A DNA stretch of 64,000 nucleotides, taken from Brevundimonas sp. Its GTDB lineage: Bacteria > Pseudomonadota > Alphaproteobacteria > Caulobacterales > Caulobacteraceae. The position numbers were made by a program, and so were the translations under genes. Under the pieces are notes generated by a model. It was given only the letters and a program-made list of their open reading frames with translations, had not been told where the DNA came from and ran no database searches. Each line of letters starts with the position of its first letter. Positions within the stretch are counted from its first letter, which is position 1. Shown here in pieces: positions 1 to 9,264 of the stretch. The DNA is taken from the NCBI RefSeq assembly GCF_030656255.1, contig NZ_JAUSOE010000104.1:1-64000 (forward strand). Direction: 5' to 3'.

Positions 1-1376
1 CCGCCGTTGGCGGGCAGCTTGCGGCCGACCAAGTCCAGCGCCTGGATGCCGTTCGTGCCCTCGTAGATCATGGTGATGCGCGCATCACGCAGATACTGGC
101 TGGCCGGGAAGTGTTCGGTATAGCCCGAACCGCCGTGGACCTGCATCGCCAGCGAGGCCACGTGGAAGCCCTTGTCGGTCAGATAGGCCTTCAGCACGGG
201 CGTCAGCAGGCCCATGTAGTCCTTGGCCTTGGTCGCCACGGCCTCGTCTTCCGACTTCTCCAGATCGGCGTGCAGCGCGGTCCACAGGATGAAGGCCTGA
301 CCGCCTTCGACGAAGGCCTTGGCCTCCAGCAGCATGCGGCGCACGTCGGGGTGGACGATGATCGGATCGGCCGGACCTTCGGGGTTCTTGGGTCCGGTCA
401 GGCTGCGGCCCTGCAGGCGGTCCTTGGCGAACTCGGCGGCGGCCTGATAGGCGGCGGTGCCGATGGCCAGGCCTTGCAGGCCGGTGCCCAGGCGGGCCTC
501 GTTCATGACCACGAACATGTTGTTCATGCCACGGCCTTCTTCGCCCAGCAGCCAGCCCTTGGCGCCGTCATATTGCATCACGGCGGTGGCGTTGCCGTGG
601 ATGCCCATCTTGTGCTCCAGGCCGGCGCATTCGAGGGTGTTGCGCTCGCCCAGCGAGCCGTCCTCGTTGACCAGGTATTTGGGCACGACGAACAGGGACA
701 GGCCCTTGATGCCCGGAACCGCGCCTTCGATACGGGCCAGGACGGTGTGGATGATGTTGTCCGAGAAGTCGTGCTCGCCCGCCGAGATCCAGATCTTCTG
801 GCCGGTGATCGAGAAGCTGCCGTCGTCATTGCGCACGGCCTTGGTGCGGACCATGCCCAGGTCCGTGCCGCACTGGGGCTCGGTCAGGTTCATGGTGCCC
901 GACCATTCGCCCGAGACCATCTTGGGCAGGTATTTGGCCTTGATCTCGTCCGAGGCGCTGGCGTGGATGCCGGCGTAGGCCGAGGCGGTCAGGCCGGGAT
1001 ACATGGAGAAGGCCGCCGAGGCGCCGGCTGTCATCTGGCCGAAGGCGGAGGCGACGATGCTGGGCATGCCCTGGCCGCCGTAGGCCGGGTCGGCGGCCAG
1101 CGCCATCCAGCCGGCGTCCGACATGGCCTTATAGGCTTCCTTCCAGCCCTTGGGCCCGGTGACGACGCCGCCTTCGGACCAGTGACAGCCTTCCTTGTCG
1201 CCCGGATTGTTGATCGGAGCGATGACCTCGTCGGCGAACTTGCCGCCCTCTTCCAGGATCTGGTTGACCAGGTCGGACGAGACGTCCTGGAAGCCGGGCT
1301 GGTTGGTGTAGCGGTCGATCTCCAGCACTTCATTCAGGATGAAGGTGAAATCGCGGACGGGCGACTTATAGGCCAT
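1..1376 (-). CDS. acyl-CoA dehydrogenase, 3' end truncated by the left window edge
   Basis: Reverse-strand translation from ATG at 1376 (MAYKSPVRDFTFILNEVLEIDRY...) has acyl-CoA dehydrogenase features (LTEPQCGTDLG, ITGQKIWISAGEHD, MQVHGGSGYTEHFPASQYLRDARITMIYEGTNGIQA). Open to the window edge, so absent from the ORF track. Confidence 0.93.
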   Translation of the reverse strand, partial: MAYKSPVRDFTFILNEVLEIDRYTNQPGFQDVSSDLVNQILEEGGKFADEVIAPINNPGDKEGCHWSEGGVVTGPKGWKEAYKAMSDAGWMALAADPAYGGQGMPSIVASAFGQMTAGASAAFSMYPGLTASAYAGIHASASDEIKAKYLPKMVSGEWSGTMNLTEPQCGTDLGMVRTKAVRNDDGSFSITGQKIWISAGEHDFSDNIIHTVLARIEGAVPGIKGLSLFVVPKYLVNEDGSLGERNTLECAGLEHKMGIHGNATAVMQYDGAKGWLLGEEGRGMNNMFVVMNEARLGTGLQGLAIGTAAYQAAAEFAKDRLQGRSLTGPKNPEGPADPIIVHPDVRRMLLEAKAFVEGGQAFILWTALHADLEKSEDEAVATKAKDYMGLLTPVLKAYLTDKGFHVASLAMQVHGGSGYTEHFPASQYLRDARITMIYEGTNGIQALDLVGRKLPANG

Positions 1377-1379
1377 GGG

Positions 1380-1859
1380 TCAGGCTCTCGCTTTGAAGGG
1401 GTGATGGTCGTGGTTGAGGCGTGCGCGCAGCAACTTCTCATAGTCTTCGGCGCCGGGCAGCAGGTCCGGTCGGTGTTCGCCCAGCTTGGACTCCATCCAG
1501 GCGCAGGCGTCCTCCGCCGTCTGGATCGCGCCCTCGATGTCTTCCAGCTGCTGTTTCAACGCTGCGATCTGGGCGCGGTGGCGACGCAGGGCCACCGCCA
1601 TCTGGTGGACGTTGTGATCCTTGCGGTCATACAGGTCCAGCATCTCCTGGATTTCCTGCAGGGTGAAGCCGATGCGGCGGCCTCTCAGGATCAGTTTCAG
1701 CCGCGCGCGGTCGCGCGAATCATAGACGCGCGTCTGTCCCTTGCGGGCCGGCGTCAGCAGACCCTTGTCCTCATAGAATCTGAGGGCGCGGGCCGTGGCG
1801 TCGAACTCGCGGCACAGCTGGCGGATGGAATAGGTGCGGTGGTCGTCGGCGGTGGCCAT
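1380..1859 (-). CDS. MerR-family transcriptional regulator, LiuR-like
   Basis: N-terminal MerR HTH (YSIRQLCREFDATARALRFYEDKGLLTPARKGQTRVYDSRDRARLKLILRGRRIGFTLQEI); directly upstream of the acyl-CoA dehydrogenase on the same strand. Confidence 0.88.
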   Translation of the reverse strand: MATADDHRTYSIRQLCREFDATARALRFYEDKGLLTPARKGQTRVYDSRDRARLKLILRGRRIGFTLQEIQEMLDLYDRKDHNVHQMAVALRRHRAQIAALKQQLEDIEGAIQTAEDACAWMESKLGEHRPDLLPGAEDYEKLLRARLNHDHHPFKARA

Positions 1860-1872
1860 GGCGACATCATAA

Positions 1873-1914
1873 CTTTACGTGCGCGTAAAGGAAAGGCTTT
1901 ACGTGCGCGTAAGG
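1873..1914. promoter_or_regulatory. two tandem palindromic operator-like boxes (CTTTACGTGCGCGTAAAG / CTTTACGTGCGCGTAAGG)
   Basis: Boxes at 1873-1890 and 1897-1914, 24 bp apart, just upstream of the MerR start. Arms CTTTACG/CGTAAAG resemble LiuR-type sites. Confidence 0.75.
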
Positions 1915-2039
1915 GTAAGCTTTCGCTGAGGCGGGCGGCAGGCAAAGAAAAGCCCGGAGCCTGGGGGGAGAAGGCTCCGGGCGCGACACACCGGGACAGG
2001 AGGGGGGAGAGGGCCCGGCGATCGATCTCTAAATGCGGT

Positions 2040-2513
2040 TCAGGCCGTGCGGCGACCCAGCAGAACCGGGAGGGTGAAGCCCAGCAGAATGAGGTTGACC
2101 ACGGCCAGGCCGATGTCCTGGCTGAGGGCGTGGATGATCAGCATGGTCGATTCCAGCACGATCAGACCGGCGGCCGAGGTCAGCAGCAGGGGCCGTCCGA
2201 CGCGCCACGAGATCAGCGGCGCCAGGACGCCCAGCGCCAGCACCAGTTCGACCATGCCCAGGCCGCGCACCATGTTCTCGGGCGCGACGGCGGGCCAGCC
2301 CATCAGGGTGATGAGGTTGGTCATCGGCTCGGTCAGCTTGGCGTAGCCGGCGGCGATGAAGAACATCGCGATCCAGCCCTGCAGCGTCCACAGGGTGATG
2401 TTCTTGTAGGCGGCGCGGCTGCGGCCTGGGCGACGGGGAGATGTGTTGTGGTCATTGGGGAGGGACCTGATTGGTAACAGTTGCGATATCGGATTGAGCG
2501 TCTCCGTTCGCAA
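2040..2513 (-). CDS. DoxX-like membrane protein; N-terminus uncertain
   Basis: ITLWTLQGWIAMFFIAAGYAKLTEPMTNLITLMGWP... with four hydrophobic segments typical of DoxX-like proteins. Confidence 0.75.
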   Translation of the reverse strand: MRTETLNPISQLLPIRSLPNDHNTSPRRPGRSRAAYKNITLWTLQGWIAMFFIAAGYAKLTEPMTNLITLMGWPAVAPENMVRGLGMVELVLALGVLAPLISWRVGRPLLLTSAAGLIVLESTMLIIHALSQDIGLAVVNLILLGFTLPVLLGRRTA

Positions 2514-2541
2514 GGGGGGATGTAGAGGCCCTTTCGATATT

Positions 2542-2584
2542 TGTCATCAGACGATGACATCAATCGATGACATCAGTTGATGAC
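2542..2584. promoter_or_regulatory. three 13-bp iterons (GATGACATCA-like) upstream of the DoxX-like gene
   Basis: GATGAC at 2553, 2566 and 2579 (13 bp period), preceded by TGTCATC in inverse orientation at 2542. Confidence 0.5.
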
Positions 2585-2674
2585 TTTGTGTTTCAGGGGC
2601 GGCGCGAGTGGCCCGATTCGCGCCGCCCCTGCAACGGGTTCGGACGATATTTCGACCGATCAGGGTTCGTCCGG

Positions 2675-2896
2675 TCAGGTCTCTTCAGGCTGGGGGCCCG
2701 GCGTCTGGACGATCAGGTCGCCGGGCTGGCAATCCAGCTCGCGGCACAGGGCGTCCAGGGTCGAGAAGCGGACGGCGCGGGCCTTGCCGGTCTTCAGGAT
2801 CGACAGATTGGCCAGGGTCAGTCCGACGCGGTCGGACAGTTCGGTCAGGGACATGCGGCGTTCGAGCAGCAGCCGGTCCAGTTGGATCATGATCAT
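2675..2896 (-). CDS. small XRE/YozG-like HTH regulator
   Basis: 73 aa; RMSLTELSDRVGLTLANLSILKTGKARAVRFSTLDALCRELDCQPGDLI HTH. Confidence 0.85.
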   Translation of the reverse strand: MIMIQLDRLLLERRMSLTELSDRVGLTLANLSILKTGKARAVRFSTLDALCRELDCQPGDLIVQTPGPQPEET

Positions 2897-2906
2897 GGCG
2901 CGCCCC

Positions 2907-3434
2907 TCAGACCGTGGTCAGATGTTCGTCGCGCATGGCCGAGCCCTGGCGGAAGACCTCGGCCAGGATGAAGACCACGAGGATGCCCAGCCAGGACCCC
3001 AGGTCGAAGTCATAGTCGGACGGCGACTGGCCGATGGCTTGAGGCGCGACGAAGACCAGCAGCAAGGCGGTCAACTGGATTCCAATCAGGCCGAAGCCCA
3101 CGGCCTGAAGCCGTTTGACGTTAGCGAACTCGAAGGCGTCGCCCTGATTGACCGACAACAGGATGCGCCGCAGCCGGTTGATGATCCACCAGGTGAAGCC
3201 GCAGGCCAGGAAGGCGCCCAGCAAGGTCAGCCTGCCCGTCATTTCGAAATTGGTATGGGAATCGACGTCTACGCCTTTTAACCCGTCCATCAGGCCTGCG
3301 CCGAAGCTTGGAAAGATCAGGCTGACGACCAAGGCGCCCCCGACCGCGATGGCGCCGATCATCACGAAGATGTTTCCAAAACCCAAGACCAGACGCACTG
3401 CGCTGGCGATGGATCGCTTACCGATCATTTTCAT
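2907..3434 (-). CDS. DUF2975-like membrane protein
   Basis: 175 aa with four TM segments, adjacent to a small XRE regulator as is typical for DUF2975 proteins. Confidence 0.75.
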   Translation of the reverse strand: MKMIGKRSIASAVRLVLGFGNIFVMIGAIAVGGALVVSLIFPSFGAGLMDGLKGVDVDSHTNFEMTGRLTLLGAFLACGFTWWIINRLRRILLSVNQGDAFEFANVKRLQAVGFGLIGIQLTALLLVFVAPQAIGQSPSDYDFDLGSWLGILVVFILAEVFRQGSAMRDEHLTTV

Positions 3435-3477
3435 TTTTCGTCACTCCAATCGGGTCGCCCTCCGCGACGCCTTCATG

Positions 3478-3528
3478 ACTATCGATATGGATTTATCGAT
3501 AAACGGGCAAGAAAATTATCGATAAACG
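3478..3528. promoter_or_regulatory. repeated TATCGATA-centred boxes upstream of the DUF2975-XRE pair
   Basis: TTTATCGATAAACG at 3492-3505 and TTATCGATAAACG at 3516-3528, plus a TATCGATA at 3479-3486. Confidence 0.45.
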
Positions 3529-3553
3529 AGATGAAGCTTTCGTAAGATTCGGC

Positions 3554-4966
3554 TCAGGCGGTGAAGCCCCAGGCCGTGCGGGCGGCTTCCAGACGGGCCA
3601 GCTTGGCGTAGAAGGGCGCCCAGTCGTCGTCGGCGTCTATGGCGGCCCAGATCGTCTCGACCTCGTCGATCCGCATCTCCTCGGGCTCGCGGGCGGCGAA
3701 CATCGGGTGCTCCAGACGTTCGATCCGGTCGGGCTCATGCTCCAGCAGGGCGAAGCGGAAGGCGTCGAAGGCCTCGCCCTGGTACAGTTTCGCGCGCGGC
3801 CCTGACAGGGCGCGGGCGGACGAGGCGAAGCCCCCGAACCAGTCGAAGAAGACCGGCTCCCAGCGCAGGGCCTCGCCGCCTTCCCGCAGCAGGGCCAGGG
3901 TCGCATCCACCAGCCGCTGGTCCGCCGCCTCGCCCAGGCTCAACACGCCCAGCCGCATCAGGAAGGCCGCGCGCAGTTCGCGGATATAGGCGGGGCCGAA
4001 ACTGTTCAGGGCGTCCGTCAGGGGCTCGACCTCCGCCACCAGCTTCAGACAGCCGGCCAGTTGCGTCAGGTTCCAAAACACCGCCTCGGGCTGGCGCGCG
4101 AAGGCGTAGAGGCCCGTCTGGTCGAAATAGGCGGCGGTGAAGCCGGGATCATAGAAGGGCAGGAACCGCCAGGGGCCATAGTCGAAACTCTCGCCCGTGA
4201 CGTTCAGATTATCGGTGTTCAGCACCCCATGGACGAAGCCGGCCGCGATCCAGCGCGCGGTCAGTTTCGCCGAGGCCTCGACGACGGCGCGCAGCAGGCC
4301 GGGCGCGTCCCCGGCGGCGACCGTCGGATGATACAGGGTGCGGACGTGTTCGATCAGCGCCTCGATCTGATCCACGCGGCCCAGATAGGCCGCGCGCTGG
4401 AAGGTGCCGAAGCGGATATGGGAGTGGGACAGGCGCACCAGCACGGCCGAACGGGTCGGCGACGGCTCGTCGCCGCGTTCCAGCGCCTCGCCGGTCTCGA
4501 TCAGGGAAAAGGCCCGGCTGGTCGGCACGCCCTGGGCCTCCAGCATCGCGGCCGCCAGCACCTCGCGCATCCCGCCCTTCAGCGTCAGCCGCCCGTCGCC
4601 GCCGCGCGACCAGGGCGTCGTGCCCGAACCCTTGGTGCCTAAATCCAACAACCGGCCGGAGGCGTCGCGCATCTGCGCGGCCAGAAATCCGCGTCCGTCG
4701 CCCAGGTCCGGATTGTACTGGCGGAACTGGTGCCCGTGATAGCGCATGGCCAGGGGGCCGGGTTGTCCGGGCAGGGGGGCGAACCGGCCGAAGGCGGCGA
4801 TCCATTCGGCGTCGTCCAGCCCCTCCAGCCCCACCTCGGCGGCGGCGCGGTCGTTGCGGAACCTGAGCACGGCCTGCGGGAAATCGGCCGCCTGTACGGC
4901 GTCGGCGAAATCGGGACCCAGATCGAAGACGCGCGGTTCGGGGCGGTAGGCGGGGGAGGGGAGCAT
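3554..4966 (-). CDS. selO: SelO/YdiU-family protein adenylyltransferase
   Basis: MRYHGHQFRQYNPDLGDGRG, LDLGTKGSGTTPWSRGGDGRLTLKGGMREVL, GFVHGVLNTDNLNVTGESFDYGPW motifs. Start taken as MLPSPAYRPEP; the ORF is open upstream to 5065. Confidence 0.9.
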   Translation of the reverse strand: MLPSPAYRPEPRVFDLGPDFADAVQAADFPQAVLRFRNDRAAAEVGLEGLDDAEWIAAFGRFAPLPGQPGPLAMRYHGHQFRQYNPDLGDGRGFLAAQMRDASGRLLDLGTKGSGTTPWSRGGDGRLTLKGGMREVLAAAMLEAQGVPTSRAFSLIETGEALERGDEPSPTRSAVLVRLSHSHIRFGTFQRAAYLGRVDQIEALIEHVRTLYHPTVAAGDAPGLLRAVVEASAKLTARWIAAGFVHGVLNTDNLNVTGESFDYGPWRFLPFYDPGFTAAYFDQTGLYAFARQPEAVFWNLTQLAGCLKLVAEVEPLTDALNSFGPAYIRELRAAFLMRLGVLSLGEAADQRLVDATLALLREGGEALRWEPVFFDWFGGFASSARALSGPRAKLYQGEAFDAFRFALLEHEPDRIERLEHPMFAAREPEEMRIDEVETIWAAIDADDDWAPFYAKLARLEAARTAWGFTA

Positions 4967-5182
4967 GGGGGCTAGGTGCGACCGCCGCATCTGTTTCGCA
5001 AGTCGCCTATGGTGACGGTTTCTGTTGAACCTCTCGGCCCATGCCGTATTCTTGTCGGCAGACATCAGGTCGCGCTTGCGGCCAGGCCGGCGCCGTCTTC
5101 ACACGATGAAGCGGCGAATCCGGTCCGACGCCCGTCGATAACCTGGCGTCACGACAGCTCATCCTTTCGATCGGAGGCCGCC

Positions 5183-6421
5183 GTGGCGCGCAAACTGACT
5201 CTCGACTTCCTCAAGACCGAGGCCGCGTCCGGCTCGGCCCTGGCCCTGGCGGCCATCGCGGCGGTGCTGGTGGCCAACTCGCCCTGGTCGGCGGACTATT
5301 TCACCTGGCTGAAGAGCTATCATGTGCTTCAGATCGGTCCGATCCGGCTGGAGGAGTCGATCTCCGACTGGATCAAGGAAGGTCTGATGGCGATCTTCTT
5401 CCTCGTCGTGGGGTTGGAGATCAAATACGAGATCGTGCGCGGCGAGCTCAGCGATCCGCGCAAGCTGGCGACGCCGGTGCTGGCGGCCATCGGCGGCATG
5501 GCCGGGCCGGCCGCCGTCTATCTGGCGCTGTCGGCGACCATGGGGGCGCCCCATGCGGGCTGGCCCATTCCGCTGGCTACCGACATCGCCTTCGCCCTGG
5601 CCATCTTCGGCTTCGTCGGCAAGGGCCTGCCGTCGTCGCTGCGGGTCTTCCTGCTCACCCTGGCCATCGTCGACGACCTGGGCGCCATCGCCCTGATCGC
5701 CGTCCTGTTCAGCGAGGGCGCCAACTGGGCGCCGCTGTTCTGGGCCCTGGGCCTGATCGCTCTAGGGGGAGTGGTCGCGCACCGGATCCGCATTCCGACG
5801 CCCTTCTGGGTGCTGGGCTTTGCGGCGGTCTGGTATCTGACGGTCCTGTCGGGGCTGAGCACCTCGCTGACCGCCGTGGCCTTCGCCATGATCGTGCCGA
5901 TCGCGGCGCGCAAGGAAGATCGCCAGAGCCCGCTGAAGGAGGCGATGCACGACCTGCATCCGTGGAACGCCTTCCTGGTCCTTCCGCTGTTCGCCTTCGC
6001 CAAGGCGGGGGTCTCCTTCGCCGGCCTGACGATGGACCAGGCCTTCGCGCCCCTGGTCATCGCCATCGCCCTGGGCCTGTTCTTCGGCAAGCAGATCGGC
6101 GTGCTGGGCATGGCCTGGCTGGCCTCGGCGTTGCGGATCGGCGCCCGGCCGACTGACGCGACCTGGCTGCAGGTCTATGGCGTGTCGCTGCTGTGCGGGG
6201 TGGGCTTCACCATGAGCCTGTTCATCGGCGTCCTGGCCTTCCCCGGCGCGGTCGACTCGCCCGAACAGGTCGAGGTCAAGCTGGGCGTCATCGGCGGCTC
6301 GATCTTGTCGGCCGTGGCGGCGGCCCTGGTGCTGGGATTGGCAGGCCGGCGCCGCGTGACCGACCCGGCCGCTCTCAAGCCGGAGATTGAGCCGATCGGC
6401 TCGAAATCGGGTCAAAACTGA
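5183..6421 (+). CDS. nhaA: Na+/H+ antiporter NhaA
   Basis: FLKTEAASGSALALAAIAAVLVANSPW...GLMAIFFLVVGLEIKYEIVRGEL, PLATDIAFALAI. GTG start at 5183 behind GGAGG; the 4976 start in the ORF track overlaps the SelO 5' end. Confidence 0.95.
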   Translation: MARKLTLDFLKTEAASGSALALAAIAAVLVANSPWSADYFTWLKSYHVLQIGPIRLEESISDWIKEGLMAIFFLVVGLEIKYEIVRGELSDPRKLATPVLAAIGGMAGPAAVYLALSATMGAPHAGWPIPLATDIAFALAIFGFVGKGLPSSLRVFLLTLAIVDDLGAIALIAVLFSEGANWAPLFWALGLIALGGVVAHRIRIPTPFWVLGFAAVWYLTVLSGLSTSLTAVAFAMIVPIAARKEDRQSPLKEAMHDLHPWNAFLVLPLFAFAKAGVSFAGLTMDQAFAPLVIAIALGLFFGKQIGVLGMAWLASALRIGARPTDATWLQVYGVSLLCGVGFTMSLFIGVLAFPGAVDSPEQVEVKLGVIGGSILSAVAAALVLGLAGRRRVTDPAALKPEIEPIGSKSGQN

Positions 6422-6639
6422 CGCAACGTCAGCATTTTATGTCGCTTCCTTGTCACAGCAGGGGTGAACTGCGGCGAAAAATCGTCGCGGCGAACAACGC
6501 TCGCTTGTACCCCGGGCCGAAGCGGGCTTAGCCTCCGCCATATTGAGCGCGTCTCCACGTAGAGGCGGGCCGAATGGGAACTAGGAAACGCTGCGGTCGC
6601 GCTCCGCGTGACCGGGCTTCAGAGCCGGGAGGACGCTTC

Positions 6640-9264
6640 ATGCGCCACACTAACCGCTATCTTCGGACCACCGTGTCCGCCGCCGTCGTCGGCGCCGCCG
6701 TGTTCGGCTTCGCCGGCATCGCCGCCGCCCAGGATGCGCCCACCAGCGTGGACGACATCATCGTCACCGCCCAGAAGCGCGAACAGAGCCTGCAGGACGT
6801 GCCGATCGTGGTCACGACTCTGTCGCAGGAGGTGCTGGACGGCGCCGGGGTGCAGGACATCAAGGATCTGCAGATCCTGACGCCGGGCATGACCGTCACC
6901 TCGACCCAGTCGGAAGCCTCGACCACGGTCCGCATCCGCGGCGCCGGCACCGTGGGCGACAACCCCGGTCTGGAATCCTCGGTCGGCGTCGTGATCGACG
7001 GCGTCTATCGCTCGCGCAACTCGGTCGGCTTCGGCGACCTGGGCGAACTGAGCCGTATCGAGGTCCTGAAGGGGCCGCAGGGCACCCTGTTCGGCAAGAA
7101 CACCTCGGCAGGCGTCATCAACATCATCACCGAACGCCCGTCGTTCGATCCGTCGGTTTCGGCGGAACTGACCGCCGGCAACTTCGGCGCCATTGGCGGC
7201 TCGGTCTCGGCGACCGGCCCGCTCAGCGACATGATCGCCGGCCGCATCTTCGTGGCGCACCGCGAGCGTGACGGCTTCTATGACGTCAACGTCGGCGACG
7301 GTCCGCGCACCCTGACCGAAGACAACACCCAGGACTACTGGACCGGTCGCGGCCAGCTGCTGATCCTGCCCAGCGACGAGGTGTCGATCCGCCTGATCGC
7401 CGACTACACCAAGCGCGACGAATACTGCTGCTCGGCGGTCCAGACCCGGGTCGGCCCGACCCAGGCCTTCATCGCCGCCCTGACCGCGCCGAACGGCCCC
7501 GGCCAGACGCCCCCGGTCGCCGGTTACGGCACGGTGCCCTTCAGCCGCACCGCCTATTCGAACCGCGAGACGCCTCAAGAGATCGAGGACATGGGCCTGT
7601 CGGCGGAAGCCACCATCGACTTCCCCAGCATCAACGCCACCCTGACGTCGCAGACCTCGTGGCGTGACTGGTCGTTCCAGCAAGGGATGGATCTGGACTA
7701 CACCGGGGCCGATATCCAGCATCGTGAGAACGACGGGTCGAACGGCTACGGCGTCGACAACCTGACCCAGGAATTCCGCCTGGCGGGCACGACGGACAAG
7801 TTCGACTGGCTGGTCGGCCTGTTCGCCACCAAGGAAGGCGTCTATCGCGACGACTCCTATTCTTACGGCGCGGACTACAACGGCTTCGTCTCCTTCCTGC
7901 TGACGGCGACGGTGCCGGCGACCTTCGGCGGCCCCAGCGCGACTCGCACCGGCTGTTTCACCAATCCGCAAGGCTACGCCGTCGGGACCAGCGGCGCCCT
8001 GCTGGGGCAGCCGCTCTGCACCTTGGGCCTGACGGCGCCCAGCGCCTCGGCGCCCCTGTTCGCCACGGGCAAGGCCTATGAGGACCACTATTCCCAGCGG
8101 TCGGAGTCGGTGGCCCTGTTCACCAACAACACCTGGCGGGTGACCGAGGCCTTCGACCTGAACCTGGGCCTGCGCTACACCTACGACAGCAAGCGCCTGC
8201 TCGGCGTGCAGGATAATCTGGGGACCAATGGCGCGGCCTGCGGCGGCGCCCTGGCCAACCAGAATCCGGCCAACCGCCTGCCCGGCACGACGGCGACCCC
8301 GGCGGCCGCCCTTGGCCTGCTCTGCCTGCCCTGGTCGAACCCGCTCTACGACAATCGCCGGATCCAAGAGAAGTTCAGCGACACCGACATCAGCGGCACG
8401 TTCAAGGGCTCGTACCGGTTCAACGACGCCGTCATGGCCTATGCCTCCTATGCGCGGGGCTACAAGGGCGCCGGCTACAACATGGACCGCGTGCAGACGG
8501 GCGTGACGCCTGACGCCTCGCTGTTCTTCGACGCCGAGACGGTGGATAGCTACGAGATCGGGGTGAAGACGACCCTGTTCAATCGCTCGATGCTGCTGAA
8601 CCTCACCTACTTCGACCAGAAGTTCGAGAACTTCCAACTGAACACCTTCCTCGGGACCGCCTTCGTGGTGGAGTCGATCCCCGAACTGACCTCGCGCGGC
8701 GTCGACGCCGACATGGTCTGGTTCACCCCGATCGAGGGCCTGATGTTCCAGGGCGGCGTTACCTACACCGACGCCAAATACGGCGACTTCGGCGCCAACG
8801 ACCTGTCCAACCCGGCGCGCTTCCCGGCCCTGTCCCTGCTGCCGGGCGCCCGCGCCTCGTTCGCTCCGGAATGGTCGCTGACCGGCGCCCTGGCCTTCGA
8901 CCGCTCGCTGGGCGGCGGCCTGCGCGGCGGCTTCAACCTGTCGGCTAAATATTCGACCGACTACAACACCGGCTCGGACCTGCTGCCGTACAAGGACCAG
9001 GAAGCCTTCACCGTCGTCAACGGCCGCATCTCCATCGGCGCCGAAGACGAACGCTGGACGGTCGATATCTGGGCCCAGAACCTGCTGGAAGAGGAATACA
9101 CCCAGGTCGGTTTCGCCGCCCCGCTTCAGGGCACGGCCTTCACCAACACGACCACGCCGCAAGCCGACGGCACCTATTATAATATCGCCACCGACACGGC
9201 GACCTACAACGCCTACCTCGGCGCCCCGCGCACCTGGGGCGTGACGCTGAAGGTCAAATACTGA
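6640..9264 (+). CDS. TonB-dependent receptor (receptor 1)
   Basis: Signal peptide, TonB box (DDIIVTAQKREQSLQDVPI), plug (IEVLKGPQGTLFGKNTSAGVINI) and C-terminal VTLKVKY. RBS GGGAGGA before ATG 6640. Confidence 0.95.
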   Translation: MRHTNRYLRTTVSAAVVGAAVFGFAGIAAAQDAPTSVDDIIVTAQKREQSLQDVPIVVTTLSQEVLDGAGVQDIKDLQILTPGMTVTSTQSEASTTVRIRGAGTVGDNPGLESSVGVVIDGVYRSRNSVGFGDLGELSRIEVLKGPQGTLFGKNTSAGVINIITERPSFDPSVSAELTAGNFGAIGGSVSATGPLSDMIAGRIFVAHRERDGFYDVNVGDGPRTLTEDNTQDYWTGRGQLLILPSDEVSIRLIADYTKRDEYCCSAVQTRVGPTQAFIAALTAPNGPGQTPPVAGYGTVPFSRTAYSNRETPQEIEDMGLSAEATIDFPSINATLTSQTSWRDWSFQQGMDLDYTGADIQHRENDGSNGYGVDNLTQEFRLAGTTDKFDWLVGLFATKEGVYRDDSYSYGADYNGFVSFLLTATVPATFGGPSATRTGCFTNPQGYAVGTSGALLGQPLCTLGLTAPSASAPLFATGKAYEDHYSQRSESVALFTNNTWRVTEAFDLNLGLRYTYDSKRLLGVQDNLGTNGAACGGALANQNPANRLPGTTATPAAALGLLCLPWSNPLYDNRRIQEKFSDTDISGTFKGSYRFNDAVMAYASYARGYKGAGYNMDRVQTGVTPDASLFFDAETVDSYEIGVKTTLFNRSMLLNLTYFDQKFENFQLNTFLGTAFVVESIPELTSRGVDADMVWFTPIEGLMFQGGVTYTDAKYGDFGANDLSNPARFPALSLLPGARASFAPEWSLTGALAFDRSLGGGLRGGFNLSAKYSTDYNTGSDLLPYKDQEAFTVVNGRISIGAEDERWTVDIWAQNLLEEEYTQVGFAAPLQGTAFTNTTTPQADGTYYNIATDTATYNAYLGAPRTWGVTLKVKY

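Noticed and set aside
111-2477. 788-aa plus-strand ORF
   Set aside because: Lies antisense to the acyl-CoA dehydrogenase, MerR and DoxX-like genes; low-complexity Gly/Ala/Arg/His composition typical of spurious high-GC antisense frames.
6422-6639. Possible cobalamin-type riboswitch in the leader of TonB receptor 1
   Set aside because: The conserved B12-box and GGTGAA core are not convincingly present; only GC-rich stems are visible. A covariance-model search would be needed.
6619-9162. 847-aa minus-strand ORF
   Set aside because: Antisense shadow of TonB receptor 1; no recognisable domains.
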